A stretch of 64,000 bases of DNA from Actinomycetes bacterium (GCA_021850325.1 JAJZMF010000035.1:38603-102602), one strand, 5' to 3'; positions 41,529 to 50,909 are shown, numbered from the stretch's first letter. Made by a program: numbers and translations. Notes: generated from the sequence alone by a model not told the origin.

Positions 41529-42818
41529 TCAGCCGAACAGCGCCATCCGGGCCGACCTGGTGGTGCGCTCCAGTAGTGGCGTGGCGAGCACGGTGGCTGC
41601 GGCCATCGCCCCCAGCACGGCAAAGGCCGTACCCAGCCGGGCGTCAGAGCCCCCCATCAACAGGCTTGTGACGAGAGGCCCGAGAGCCTGGCCCCCCGTG
41701 GAGCCGACCCCCCACACCAGCGCGTTGCCGGTCGTGGAGGAGGACTTGGGCACGTAATCGGCGACCAGCGACATCAACAGGGGGAACCCGCTGAAGGTGA
41801 AGAAGCCGAACACCACGAGCGCCAGCAGTGCGGCCGCCCCGGTGCCGGACGTGGACAGGAAGGCAAAGATGCCGAGCGCCGAACCGAGGCTGTCGACGGC
41901 GAGCATCAGCCGCTTGTCGAACCGGTCGGCCAGGAAGCCGAACATGGGCTGACCGACGATGCCCCCGGCGTACATCACCGTTACCGTCCAACCGAGACTG
42001 GTCGACAACCCGGCGTGGCGTTGCGTGGTGAGGTAGATCGGGATCCAGGACACGATGCCGATGAAGGCCACCGAACGGAAGAAGGCGATACCCATGAGCG
42101 CCACCACGCTCCGGCTGAGCAGGGACCGCAGCGACCCGCCACCGCTGCCGGCCCGGGCAGACATCTGGGCACCGTGCACCTCTCCCCCCACCGGCCCGCC
42201 GGCCGAGGCCGCAGCGCCCGTCTCACCGGCATAGGCCGGCAACCCCAAGGCAACGACGGTAGCGGCCAGGAGGCTGAGCACCCCGAACACCACCGCCGTG
42301 GCGGGACGCGAGATCCCCAGGGCAGCGATCACGAAGAACAGTGCCGGGTACAGCGCCCGCCCGAAGCTCCCCGCAGCGCCGTTGATACCGAGCGCCCGGC
42401 CCCGGGAACCCCCCGAGTAGCCGAGCTGGAGGACCGAACCGCCCAATGGGTGGTAGAACGAGCTGCCGAACCCAGCCACCACTGCGGCCACCAGGACGAG
42501 GACGTCGCCGGGCACCCCCTGCAGCGAGAGGGCGGCATAGAACCCGAGGAGGCTCACCCCCAGCGTCGCGATACCCAGCGCGATCATGGTCCCCCTCCGG
42601 CCGATGGCGTCTGCCACCAGGCCGACAGCGATCCCGGACCCGGCCGAGGTGATGTAGAACAGCGTGAGCATCGCCGTCACCAGGGCAGCCGAGACGTGGT
42701 GGTCCTGGGAGAGCAGGTCACCTATCACGGGTATGAAGAACACCACCCCGTCATTGAGGAAGTGGGCGAGCGAGGTGACGCCGAGCAGCCGCCCCGGCCC
42801 TGGCTGGTGACTGTTCAT
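41529..42818 (-). CDS. MFS transporter (Fsr fosmidomycin-resistance-like)
   Basis: A 429-residue, 12-helix major facilitator starting at ATG 42818 with AGGAAGG 6 nt upstream. The N-terminus (SLAHFLNDGVVFFIPVI) resembles the AHFxNDxYxxxLxP motif of Fsr-like and MFS_1 transporters. The MFS loop 2-3 motif is GLVADAIGRRGTM and loop 8-9 GFLADRFDKRLM. A charged central loop lies at residues about 195-225. The gene is followed by the LLM gene with a 90-bp gap. A 16-bp perfect palindrome lies 157 bp upstream of its start. Substrate unknown. Confidence 0.87.
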   Translation of the reverse strand: MNSHQPGPGRLLGVTSLAHFLNDGVVFFIPVIGDLLSQDHHVSAALVTAMLTLFYITSAGSGIAVGLVADAIGRRGTMIALGIATLGVSLLGFYAALSLQGVPGDVLVLVAAVVAGFGSSFYHPLGGSVLQLGYSGGSRGRALGINGAAGSFGRALYPALFFVIAALGISRPATAVVFGVLSLLAATVVALGLPAYAGETGAAASAGGPVGGEVHGAQMSARAGSGGGSLRSLLSRSVVALMGIAFFRSVAFIGIVSWIPIYLTTQRHAGLSTSLGWTVTVMYAGGIVGQPMFGFLADRFDKRLMLAVDSLGSALGIFAFLSTSGTGAAALLALVVFGFFTFSGFPLLMSLVADYVPKSSSTTGNALVWGVGSTGGQALGPLVTSLLMGGSDARLGTAFAVLGAMAAATVLATPLLERTTRSARMALFG

Positions 42819-43235
42819 TGGCGTCCTTCCTGCTGTGCTCTGTCCCTACCTGGTGGCCGTACAGTGCCCGGGCCGGCTCGCGGCCCGACGCTCGCGCTCA
42901 GCCCCACCGGTCCCCTGGCAGGCCTCCGGTAACGCAAAGTCCAAGGGCCTTTGACGCTACCACCCCACCTCAACCGTAGTTATAACTACGATATTCCCCG
43001 CTTCCTCGCGGACGGCCCGCACCGGCGCATGGTGCTAAGCATCGCCGGGGGCCCCCGGCCTCGCACCCGGCGACGAGCGGGGCCATAGCAGCCAATGTCC
43101 CAGGCCGCACTGCGAGGACGCACTCGGCGCTCCATGGGCCGTCCTGCACTCCATAGGATGTACACGGTGGCTGCTGTCCCTGTTCCCTTCTACGCAACCA
43201 GGCCGGACAGGACGGCCTCCGGGCTCGGCCCCCTC
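42819..43235. other. Divergent intergenic region between MFS and sulfatase-maturase genes
   Basis: About 350-417 bp depending on the maturase start. It holds the MFS ribosome-binding site, a perfect 16-bp palindrome (42975-42990), a TTGACG at 42951, and TAGGAT (43154-43159) ending 7 nt before an in-frame GTG at 43167. No complete small gene is evident. Confidence 0.5.
42975..42990. promoter_or_regulatory. Perfect 16-bp palindromic operator-like site
   Basis: CGTAGTTATAACTACG is a perfect palindrome in an AT-rich island of an otherwise GC-rich region. It lies 157 bp upstream of the MFS start and about 180 bp upstream of the maturase. It includes TATAAC, which could serve as a -10 on either strand. 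No regulator gene is adjacent. Confidence 0.65.
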
Positions 43236-44519
43236 ATGCCCGACCCGCGCCCCCCTGACGCCCCGGCCACCTTCCACGTGATGGGCAAGCCGACCGGCGC
43301 GATCTGCAACCTCGACTGCCAGTACTGCTTCTACCTGGCAAAAGAAGAGCTCTACCCCAGCGGCCGTTTCCGCATGGGCGACGACGTCCTGGACCTCTAC
43401 GTCCGGCAGCTCATCGAGGCCCATGACGGCACCGAGGTCACACTGGCCTGGCAAGGGGGCGAGCCGACCCTGATGGGCTTGGACTTCTTCCGCCGCGTTG
43501 TCGAGACAGCTGAGCGGTACCTCCGCCCCGGCCAGCATGTGCTGCACACACTTCAGACCAACGCGACGCTGCTCGACGAGGAGTGGGCGCGCTTCTTGGC
43601 CGAGCACGGGTTCCTGGTGGGTGTCAGCATAGACGGCCCCCCCTCGCTGCACGACGCCTTCAGGGTCGACAAGAAGGGACGCCCCACTTCCGAGCGGGTG
43701 CTGCGCGGCCTGGCTGTCCTTCGGGCCCACGGTGTCGACTACAACCTGCTGTGCACCGTTCATGCCGCGAACGCCGGCCACCCCCTGGACGTGTACCGCT
43801 ACCTGCGCGACGAGTGCGGCGGGCAGTACCTGCAGTTCATCCCGATCGTCGAGCACGTACCCCAGCAGGCCCACCTCGCAGCGGTGACCCCCAGGACCGT
43901 TACCCCCGACCAGTGGGGCCACTTCTTGACCACGGTCTTCGACGAATGGCTTAGCCAGGACGTCGGCCGCGTCTTCGTCCAGACCTTCGAATCAGCCGTT
44001 GCGGCCTGGCTCGGTGCCCAGCCTGGGCTGTGCGTCTTCTCCGAGACGTGTGGCAACGCAGTCGCGCTCGAGCACAATGGGGACGTCTACTCGTGCGACC
44101 ACTTCGTGCACAAGGACCATCTGATCGGGAACATAACCGAGACACACCTGGTGGAGCTGCTTGCATCCCAGGCCCAGCGCCACTTCGGCTCACAGAAGCG
44201 GGACAGCCTGCCCCCCTACTGCAAGAGCTGTGACGTCCTGTTCGCCTGCTGGGGAGAATGCCCGAAGAACCGCTTCACCACGACCCCGGACGGCGACCCG
44301 GGCCTCAACTACCTCTGCGAGGGCTACAAGACGTTCTTCCACCACGTCGACGGGCCTCTCCGCCTCGTACGCAAGCTCTTGTCCGAGGGCAAGCCGGCCT
44401 CGAGCGTGTACGACGAGTTCCGCACAGCCGGGCGCAACACCGCATGCCCGTGTGGCAGCGGTCGCAAGACCAAGCACTGCCACGGTCGGCCTGCCCCGGG
44501 GCACCCCCCGGCCCGCTGA
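43236..44519 (+). CDS. Anaerobic sulfatase-maturating enzyme (radical SAM, anSME) with SEC-C tail
   Basis: A radical-SAM enzyme of about 427 residues. I place the start at ATG 43236, which gives the short lead seen in anSMEs; GTG 43167 (leaderless pattern) and ATG 43158 are in frame. The [4Fe-4S]-SAM motif is C24-N-L-D-C28-Q-Y-C31 after FHVMGKPTGAI, then TLAWQGGEPTLMG and SIDGPPSLHD. The SPASM-type cysteines follow in GLCVFSETCGNAVALEHNGDVYSCDHFV and PPYCKSCDVLFACWGECPKNR, and bind two auxiliary clusters. The last 25 residues (NTACPCGSGRKTKHCHG) are a SEC-C zinc motif. The enzyme oxidises an active-site Cys or Ser of sulfatases to formylglycine. It faces two sulfatase genes whose motifs are Cys-type. 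Confidence 0.93.
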   Translation: MPDPRPPDAPATFHVMGKPTGAICNLDCQYCFYLAKEELYPSGRFRMGDDVLDLYVRQLIEAHDGTEVTLAWQGGEPTLMGLDFFRRVVETAERYLRPGQHVLHTLQTNATLLDEEWARFLAEHGFLVGVSIDGPPSLHDAFRVDKKGRPTSERVLRGLAVLRAHGVDYNLLCTVHAANAGHPLDVYRYLRDECGGQYLQFIPIVEHVPQQAHLAAVTPRTVTPDQWGHFLTTVFDEWLSQDVGRVFVQTFESAVAAWLGAQPGLCVFSETCGNAVALEHNGDVYSCDHFVHKDHLIGNITETHLVELLASQAQRHFGSQKRDSLPPYCKSCDVLFACWGECPKNRFTTTPDGDPGLNYLCEGYKTFFHHVDGPLRLVRKLLSEGKPASSVYDEFRTAGRNTACPCGSGRKTKHCHGRPAPGHPPAR

Positions 44520-44585
44520 CCGGTCGCGCCGCTACGCGGTGCTCGGGCACCGCGCTGCCTCCCCCGGCACCCCGGGGCCCGGTCC

Positions 44586-46130
44586 TCACCCGCTTGCCGC
44601 TGCCGTCTCCTCGAGCTCATCGCTCGGGACCACGTCAAATGACAAACCGCTCGCAGGACCGCCGGCTATCGACTTCAGCTCCTTGTAGAGCTGGCGCACA
44701 AGGTCCTGCCGCACACCCCACAGGTTCGTCGTTTCACCGGGATCAGCGGCCAGGTCGTACAGTTGGCCTTCCTGCGCCCCGGCCCCGCAGGGCTGGCCTG
44801 ACGGGGCGCTGAACCCGCCTGACCCGCTCCCCATCACGAGCTTCCAGTTCCTCCACCGCAGGCCGAAGGTCGCACCCAGGCTGTGCTGGACCATCGTCTC
44901 ACGCCTGCTGGCCGTCTCTCCTACCAGCACCCCCAGCACGTCAACTGCATCTTCGGCCGCACCGTCGGGCACTCTGGCTCCCGTCGCCGAAGCGATCGTC
45001 GGTAACAGGTCGATCAAACCGAACAGTTCCCCGGTGACGCTCCCCGCCGGGATACGCCCGGGCCAACGAGCCAGGAACGGCTCCCGGTGCCCTCCCTCGA
45101 ATATGTCGGCCTTCTGGCCCCGCCAGTCCCCGTTCGCCTTGTGCCCATGCGTGTCGCCGTCGTAGTCCGCCAGGTCCGCACCGTTGTCGCTGGTGACGAT
45201 CAGCAGCGTGTCGTCGGCCAGGCCCAGCTCGTCGAGCAGGGCCGTCACCCTCCCGACCGCCCAGTCCACCACGCTCACCATGTCGCCCCGCGGACCTGCT
45301 TGAGACCGGCCCCGGGCAAGCTCGGGCGGCACACAGGGCCGGTGGGGCGCGGACAGCGCCAGGTAGCACAGGAAGCTCCTCCCCGCGCCCGCCTGGGCCC
45401 GCACCCACTCGCAAGCCTCATCCGTGAAACGCAGGTCGACACCCTCGTCCTGCCAGTCCGGCGTCTGCAGCCCAGGACGTTGATAGCCGTATGCGGCACG
45501 CAGCACCGCCTTCGGCTCGCAGGGGAGCCCGACCGTGGTGTCCTGGTCCAGGTAGCAGTACGGCGCCATGTCCAACGACCCGGCGATACCGAAGAACCTG
45601 TCGAAGCCTCGCTCGACAGGGCCGTCACTGAACCCGGCGGCATAATCGATGTTCGTCCCGTCGTCGACCTCGGCGACCAACGGCGCCCCTGGCGCAAACG
45701 CGTCCCAGGCGCGCCCGTCCTTGAAACGCCAACCAAGGCCCAGGTGCCACTTGCCGAAGGCGCCCGTGGCGTAACCCGCGGACCTGAGCACAGACGCGAT
45801 GGTCGGTCGCCCAGGCTCGATGATCGCGGGTGCATGGCCTATGAGCACGTGCCGTTTGAGGGGGCTCCGCCATGCGTACCGGCCCGTCATGATCGCGTAC
45901 CGACTGGGTGTGCACACAGCGGAAGCCGAATGGCAGTCAGTCGCCCGGGCCCCCTCGGCGGCCACGCGGTCCATGGCAGGCGTGGGGATCTTCGTCGCCC
46001 CATAACAGCCGAGGTCGCCCCAGCCCATGTCATCGGCAAGCACCACGACGACATTGGGGCGCCGGCCTCTGTCTCCCCGGCTCGCCTTGCCGTCGCCCTG
46101 CCTCCGTCCACCGCTCTCCTGCTCGCTCAC
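44586..46130 (-). CDS. Sulfatase (cytoplasmic, family S1)
   Basis: A 514-residue sulfatase starting at GTG 46130, overlapping the upstream sulfatase stop as GTGA. It lacks a signal peptide. The metal site is RRPNVVVVLADDMGWGDLGCYG, the formylglycine site is C73-T-P-S-R77 in AVCTPSRYAIMTGRYAWR, FGKWHLG follows, and LLIVTSDNGADLADYDGDTHGHKANGDWRGQKADIFEGGHREPFLARWPG gives the usual C-terminal metal and substrate residues. It resembles N-sulfoglucosamine/arylsulfatase A-type enzymes. It is the last gene of the sugar-transporter operon and probably desulfates imported oligosaccharides in the cytoplasm. Confidence 0.93.
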   Translation of the reverse strand: MSEQESGGRRQGDGKASRGDRGRRPNVVVVLADDMGWGDLGCYGATKIPTPAMDRVAAEGARATDCHSASAVCTPSRYAIMTGRYAWRSPLKRHVLIGHAPAIIEPGRPTIASVLRSAGYATGAFGKWHLGLGWRFKDGRAWDAFAPGAPLVAEVDDGTNIDYAAGFSDGPVERGFDRFFGIAGSLDMAPYCYLDQDTTVGLPCEPKAVLRAAYGYQRPGLQTPDWQDEGVDLRFTDEACEWVRAQAGAGRSFLCYLALSAPHRPCVPPELARGRSQAGPRGDMVSVVDWAVGRVTALLDELGLADDTLLIVTSDNGADLADYDGDTHGHKANGDWRGQKADIFEGGHREPFLARWPGRIPAGSVTGELFGLIDLLPTIASATGARVPDGAAEDAVDVLGVLVGETASRRETMVQHSLGATFGLRWRNWKLVMGSGSGGFSAPSGQPCGAGAQEGQLYDLAADPGETTNLWGVRQDLVRQLYKELKSIAGGPASGLSFDVVPSDELEETAAASG

Positions 46131-47584
46131 GGTCCTCCTCCGCCATCCACGTCGGCGAAAGCGGCGAACGCGTTCCGCCCCGGCTGGTACGCACCAACCT
46201 CCGAGCTCCAAGCGGCAAGCAGCGCCGCCAACCGGGCTGCCACCTCAGGCTCGCTGCCTGCCAGGTCGCTGGCCTCCCCGATGTCCTCCGTCAGGTCGTA
46301 GAGCTCAATGGCCCCCGTTTCATAGGAGAGCACGAGCTTCCACTTCCCGTCCCGCACGGCCGCAACAGGGAGCCCGCCCTGGTTGCTGTAGTGCGGGTAG
46401 TACCAGAACAGGGGGCCCCTCGAGTGCTCACCACCAAGGAGGGCGCCCATGAAGCTCGTCCCGTCCAGGCACTGCTCGGCGGCGACCCCCACCCCTGCCA
46501 CCTCGAGCAACGTGGGGTAGAGGTCGGGGCTCGTCACCGGCACGTCGCACACGCGCCCGCCCCCCACCTTCCCCGGCCAGCGGAAGATCAATGGCTCCCG
46601 CACGCCTCCCTCGTAGGCCCAGCCCTTGCCCTCCGATAGCGGGGCATTGCAGGTCGGAGAGCCCTCGGCCGTCGAGAGGCCACCATTGTCGGACGTGAAC
46701 ACCACGCAGGTCCGGTCGGCAAGGCCCTCCTCCTCCAGTGCGGACAGCAGGCGCCCGAGGTTCCAGTCCAGGTTCTCGACCATCGCCGCATAGACCGGGT
46801 CGGACTGCAGCCGGCGCCGTCTCACCCGGAGGTGACGCTTCTGCCAGAAGGCGAAGTGCTCACCCTCCTCGAACGGGCCCACCTGGTCCAGTCCGAGCAC
46901 CTTTGCCTTGTCCCGGTACTTCGCGACGAGGGCGGCGGGAGCTTCGATCGGAGTGTGGACGGCGTAGGGCCAGAAGTTGAGGAAGAACGGCCGCTCCCCC
47001 GCCTGCCGGACCAGGGCGATCGCCTCATCCGTGAGCCGGTCTGTCAGGTACTCGCCCTCCGGGCCGTCCTCGAGCGTCGGGAGCCCGTAGGGACTGAAGT
47101 ACCCGTTCATGGGACGGCCCCAATCACACCCACCCACATTGACGTCGAAACCGTGCCGCTCGGGCCAGGACTCCCGGCCCCCCAGGTGCCACTTCCCCAC
47201 ATGCCAGGTCTGGTAGCCGACGTCCCTGAGCGCCCGGGCAAGCGTGTACTCGCTGGCAGGCAGGAACGAGAAGTTGGGCACATCACGCAGCCTGCCCACG
47301 GCATGACCCCCGATGAACTGTGTGATGCCAACCCGCACCGGGTACTTGCCTGTCATCACACTGGCTCGGGTGGGCGAACAGACCGGCGAGGCCGCATAGG
47401 CGTCCGTGAAGCGCATTCCCGACTTCGCGAGCGCATCGAGCACAGGTGTCTCATGGAAGCTCGAGCCGTAACAAGCCAGGTCCTTCCAGCCCAGGTCATC
47501 GGCCAATATCAGTACGATGTTCGGCTGGGCCGCTTCGGTCACTGAACCCCGCCCTGAAGGCAGGGCCCTCTCCTCGGGGCTCAC
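46127..47584 (-). CDS. Sulfatase (cytoplasmic, family S1, second)
   Basis: A 485-residue sulfatase starting at GTG 47584, overlapping the permease stop as GTGA; no signal peptide. It has PNIVLILADDLGWKDLACYGSSF, formylglycine motif C69-S-P-T-R73 (PVCSPTRASVMTGKYPVR), VGKWHLGG, and VVFTSDNGGLSTAEGSPTCNAPLSEGKGWAYEGGVREPLIFRWPG. This sequence type resembles iduronate-2-sulfatase/N-acetylgalactosamine sulfatase-like bacterial enzymes. Direct translational coupling to a sugar ABC permease strongly suggests that the imported molecule is sulfated. Confidence 0.93.
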   Translation of the reverse strand: MSPEERALPSGRGSVTEAAQPNIVLILADDLGWKDLACYGSSFHETPVLDALAKSGMRFTDAYAASPVCSPTRASVMTGKYPVRVGITQFIGGHAVGRLRDVPNFSFLPASEYTLARALRDVGYQTWHVGKWHLGGRESWPERHGFDVNVGGCDWGRPMNGYFSPYGLPTLEDGPEGEYLTDRLTDEAIALVRQAGERPFFLNFWPYAVHTPIEAPAALVAKYRDKAKVLGLDQVGPFEEGEHFAFWQKRHLRVRRRRLQSDPVYAAMVENLDWNLGRLLSALEEEGLADRTCVVFTSDNGGLSTAEGSPTCNAPLSEGKGWAYEGGVREPLIFRWPGKVGGGRVCDVPVTSPDLYPTLLEVAGVGVAAEQCLDGTSFMGALLGGEHSRGPLFWYYPHYSNQGGLPVAAVRDGKWKLVLSYETGAIELYDLTEDIGEASDLAGSEPEVAARLAALLAAWSSEVGAYQPGRNAFAAFADVDGGGGP

Positions 47585-48555
47585 CGCCCACCGCTCCAGG
47601 CGATCCCACGGCGTAGGTACCGTTGGCCGAAGATGAAGATCAGCATGATGGGAAGGCTCGCGACTATGGCCGCCGCCATTATGTCAGCCCACTGGGCCGT
47701 GAACTCCTGCTGGAACGTCGACAGGCCCACCTGTAGCGTGTAGAGAGACGGGCCCTTGGCTACGATGAGCGGCCACAGGAAGTCGATCCATGCCGTCTGG
47801 AAGGCAAACAGTGTCTCGATGACGATGAGAGGTGTCGCCAAGGGCCTGTACACACGCCAGAAGACCGACCATTCGCGACAGCCGTCCACTCGGGCGGCTT
47901 CGCCGGGCTCGTCGGGCAGCGACATGAAGAACTGCCGGGCCAGGAAGATGCTGAACCCGGAGACGAGGTAGGGCGCCATCAGCCCCGGATAGGTATTGAG
48001 CAGCCCGGTCCCGCCCGCGCCGCTGATGCTGTTACCCCCCGCAAGCGGGAAGTGCAGCATCTCCAGGAACAACGGCAACGCCAGGGCCGTAGGTGGCAGC
48101 ATGAGCGTGAGCAGGACGAGCGAGAACAAAAAGGTGCGCCCGCGGAAGCTGTAGCGCGCGAACCCGTAGCCGGCGAGAGTGGACAGGCTCACCTGGACGA
48201 CAGTGCTCACGACCGATACGACCACGCTGACCTTGGTGAAGCCGGCGAAGCCACCCAGGCTGAAGACGTCCCCGTAGCTGCCCAGGTGGATGCTGCTGGG
48301 CAGTGACAGCACGTCACCCGTCAGCGCGCTCGCGTTGGTCTTGAAGGACGTCACGAGGGCGACGAGCATCGGTACCAGGAAGAACAAGGCGACGACGAGG
48401 GCCACGGCGTGCCGCCCGGCCACTCGCAGGGCTCTCCGCGCCGTCGCCCGACCTGCACGGCCGCGCACTGCGGCCCTGGGCCCCTCGCCCTCCCCCACGG
48501 CGGCCATGAGCGGCGCGGGCGGCAGTGCCGCCCGAGAAGTGGTCGTGGCTCTCAT
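47581..48555 (-). CDS. Carbohydrate ABC transporter permease (MalG type)
   Basis: A 324-residue permease starting at ATG 48555 (ATGA overlap with the MalF-type gene). A hydrophilic lead of about 45 residues precedes six helices. MalG hallmarks are VPMLVALVTSFKTNASAL after TM1, LAGYGFARYSFRGRTFLFSLVLLTLMLPP, and the EAA loop MSLPDEPGEAARVDGCREWSVFWRVYRPLATPLIVI. It is part of the CUT1 importer class. No ATP-binding subunit is encoded in this operon, so a shared MsmK/MalK-type ATPase elsewhere must serve it. Confidence 0.92.
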   Translation of the reverse strand: MRATTTSRAALPPAPLMAAVGEGEGPRAAVRGRAGRATARRALRVAGRHAVALVVALFFLVPMLVALVTSFKTNASALTGDVLSLPSSIHLGSYGDVFSLGGFAGFTKVSVVVSVVSTVVQVSLSTLAGYGFARYSFRGRTFLFSLVLLTLMLPPTALALPLFLEMLHFPLAGGNSISGAGGTGLLNTYPGLMAPYLVSGFSIFLARQFFMSLPDEPGEAARVDGCREWSVFWRVYRPLATPLIVIETLFAFQTAWIDFLWPLIVAKGPSLYTLQVGLSTFQQEFTAQWADIMAAAIVASLPIMLIFIFGQRYLRRGIAWSGGR

Positions 48556-49538
48556 GTGTGCTCGAGGCCCCTGCTGAACCACCGCACCGCGAAGACGCCG
48601 ACGACTATGCACACCCCGAGAAGGACGAACGCCTCTGCGGCTCCGAGCCCGAGGTTGAGCGCCTGGAACGCATCGTTGTAGATCTTCAGGACGACGGTGT
48701 ACGTGGACTCCACGGGCCCTCCGTTGGTCATTATGAAGGCCTGCGTGAACATCTGCAGGGCACCGAGGCCCCAGGTGAGGACCACGAAGAGCATCGCCGG
48801 CCTTATGGACGGCAACGTGACGTGCCGGAACACCCCGAACCGCCGTGCGCCGTCGACCCTGGCCGCCTCGATGAGCAACTGAGGGACGTTCTCGATTGCG
48901 GCGATGAGCACCACCATGTAGAAGCCAATGTCACGCCACCAGCTCATGATGACGATCGACAACAGCGCCAGGTGCGGGTCGGTGAGCCAGGCAGGGCCCG
49001 GGAGGCCAACCCGGTTGAGGGCGGCATCAATGGGACCGTTCTGCGCGTTGAAGAGCCATGTCCAGATAACGGCACCGCTCGCAAACGATACGCTCTGCGG
49101 CAGGTAGATAACGAACCGGTAGATGCCCTTCCCGACGAACGAACCGCTCAGCAGGAGAGCTACGCCCAGAGCGAGCACCGTCCCCCCGCCGACAGTCAGC
49201 ACCGTGAAGATGGCGTTGTTCTCGACGCTCCGCCAGAAGAGCCCGCTGTTTGCGACGGCTACGTAGTTGCCCGCCCCCACGAACTTGCCACCGCCACCGA
49301 ACTGGTCGCTGGTCAGCGAATAGTAGCCGTCCAGGACGATCGGCACCGCGTAGAGGACCACCAGGAGCACTACTGCGGGCCCCACGAAGCCGAAGGGCGC
49401 CCTGCGCGGGACGAGGACAGAGCCTCGCCTACGAGGCGCGAGCCTACGGGGAGCAGCTGCTCCGCCAGGCGCACGGCGCCGGCCGAGGACGCTCGCCGGA
49501 CGCGTCAGGGCGCGTCCGGCGAGCGTGGTCCCGGTCAC
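48552..49538 (-). CDS. Carbohydrate ABC transporter permease (MalF type)
   Basis: A 328-residue permease starting at GTG 49538, overlapping the binding-protein stop as GTGA. The N-terminus is arginine-rich (LGRRRAPGGAAAPRRLAPRRRG) before TM1 (FGFVGPAVVLLVVLYAVPIVLDGYYSL). The EAA loop is NVPQLLIEAARVDGARRFGVFRHVTLPSIRPAM, and FIMTNGGPVESTYTVVLKIYNDAF is the typical periplasmic region of CUT1 MalF-like proteins. It pairs with the MalG-type permease. Confidence 0.92.
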   Translation of the reverse strand: MTGTTLAGRALTRPASVLGRRRAPGGAAAPRRLAPRRRGSVLVPRRAPFGFVGPAVVLLVVLYAVPIVLDGYYSLTSDQFGGGGKFVGAGNYVAVANSGLFWRSVENNAIFTVLTVGGGTVLALGVALLLSGSFVGKGIYRFVIYLPQSVSFASGAVIWTWLFNAQNGPIDAALNRVGLPGPAWLTDPHLALLSIVIMSWWRDIGFYMVVLIAAIENVPQLLIEAARVDGARRFGVFRHVTLPSIRPAMLFVVLTWGLGALQMFTQAFIMTNGGPVESTYTVVLKIYNDAFQALNLGLGAAEAFVLLGVCIVVGVFAVRWFSRGLEHT

Positions 49539-50854
49539 TTGAGCAGCGGAGTGAGCATCGACTTCATCTCGGACAGCGCTGCGGCAACCGGCGTCTTCTG
49601 GTATATGACTGCCTGCACTACGCGGGTCAGGTCCTCGTCGATCGTCGTCGACTGCAGCTCGACCGGGAACACCTTTGCGTACTGCTCGTTCTCGACCATC
49701 GCGTGGAACACGCCCTTGTTCCAAGGGGCCTGGTCCGCCAGCGAGGCGAGAGGTGGAGCTTCACCCAGCATCTGGTCCCAATGGGACAGGACAGATGGCG
49801 TGTAGAGGTACTTGACGAACGCCCAAGCCTGAAGAGGGTGCTTCGTGCGTGCGTAGATCCCGAGCTTGTTGACGAACTCCTGTCCGACCGGCTTCGCCCC
49901 CGGACCAGCCGACAGCGGTGCGGTCATGACCAACTGCTTGGCCACTGCGGGGCTGGCCTGTGAGAAGCTCGCGGCGTTGTTCATCTCCATGGCTGCCTCA
50001 CCCAACGCCACCGGCGTCGGCGTGGAGCCGACGTCCACGAAACTTGTCGACGAAAGGCCCTGCTTGTAGAACGACTGCAGGTACTCGAGGGCACGCGTGC
50101 CGGCCGGGGAGTCCCCCGTAAAAGTGGCACGGCCGCCCTTGCCGTTGCGGAAGAGCTGCCCTCCCGCCTCGCTTATGAGGAGGTTGAAGGTCTGAGCGAG
50201 GCCGACTGAATTGTCGATCGCCCAGTCGGCCCCCTCCACCTTGACCTGGCCACCGCTCTTCTGGACGAGCTTCGTAGCGTCGGCCTGGTACTGGGCCCAG
50301 TCCGTAGGCGCCGCCGAGATGCCTGCCTGTTTGAACATCGTCTTGTTGTAGATGAGGCCCCGGACGTCCAGCTGAACGGGCACGCCGTACTGGACATTGT
50401 CCCAAGCCCCGGCATGGAGCGCAGGCTGGTTGAGCTGTCTGGCCACGGGCCATTTGGCGACGAGCTTGGTGAGGGGGTAGAGCCCGTGCTTGGAGACCAG
50501 GACGGGCAGGAAGATGTTCCCCATGAGGAACACGTCGTCTGCCGTCCCCGCAACCACGGCAGTCTGGATCTTGGTGAAGGAATCCCCCCAGTCCACCGTT
50601 GACATCTGAACGGAAATGCCCGGGTGGGACCTCTCGAAGCCCGGGATGACGGTCCGGTCGAAGTACTCGATGACCTGCGGGTTGGCGCCGGTATTGAGGA
50701 ACGTTATGGTGACGGGCTGGGCGGCGTGAGCTGGTGTAGCAGCGATGGTGCTGGCGAGAAGTGCAGCGGTCGCAGTCAGAAGGGTGGCCGGTGCTCTCAT
50801 CTTGGCGCCCACCCTTCTCCTCCGACCCCCACGACCCGCTGTCGGTACGTTCAT
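49535..50854 (-). CDS. Carbohydrate ABC transporter substrate-binding protein (SBP family 1)
   Basis: A 439-residue exported binding protein starting at ATG 50854 with AGGGAGG just upstream. A signal peptide follows an arginine-rich lead (ATLLTATAALLASTIAATPAHA). There is no lipobox cysteine, so it may be secreted or anchored otherwise. The mature part is family 1: VTITFLNTGANPQVIEYFDRTVIPGFERSHPGISVQMSTVDWGDSFTKIQTAVVAGTADDVF, YGVPVQLDVRGLIYNKTMF and KLGIYARTKHPLQAWAFVKYL. It begins the transporter/sulfatase operon and should bind the oligosaccharide, probably sulfated. The promoter region lies between 50855 and 50920. Confidence 0.92.
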   Translation of the reverse strand: MNVPTAGRGGRRRRVGAKMRAPATLLTATAALLASTIAATPAHAAQPVTITFLNTGANPQVIEYFDRTVIPGFERSHPGISVQMSTVDWGDSFTKIQTAVVAGTADDVFLMGNIFLPVLVSKHGLYPLTKLVAKWPVARQLNQPALHAGAWDNVQYGVPVQLDVRGLIYNKTMFKQAGISAAPTDWAQYQADATKLVQKSGGQVKVEGADWAIDNSVGLAQTFNLLISEAGGQLFRNGKGGRATFTGDSPAGTRALEYLQSFYKQGLSSTSFVDVGSTPTPVALGEAAMEMNNAASFSQASPAVAKQLVMTAPLSAGPGAKPVGQEFVNKLGIYARTKHPLQAWAFVKYLYTPSVLSHWDQMLGEAPPLASLADQAPWNKGVFHAMVENEQYAKVFPVELQSTTIDEDLTRVVQAVIYQKTPVAAALSEMKSMLTPLLK

Positions 50855-50909
50855 TTCCCTCCCTTTCTCGAGGATGTGCTCCTCTTGTCCTAACCTCCGA
50901 CGACCTGAC

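Noticed and set aside
47581..50854. Missing ATPase taken as a sign of a broken sugar importer
   Set aside because: CUT1 importers often share one MsmK-type ATPase encoded elsewhere; both permeases and the binding protein look intact.
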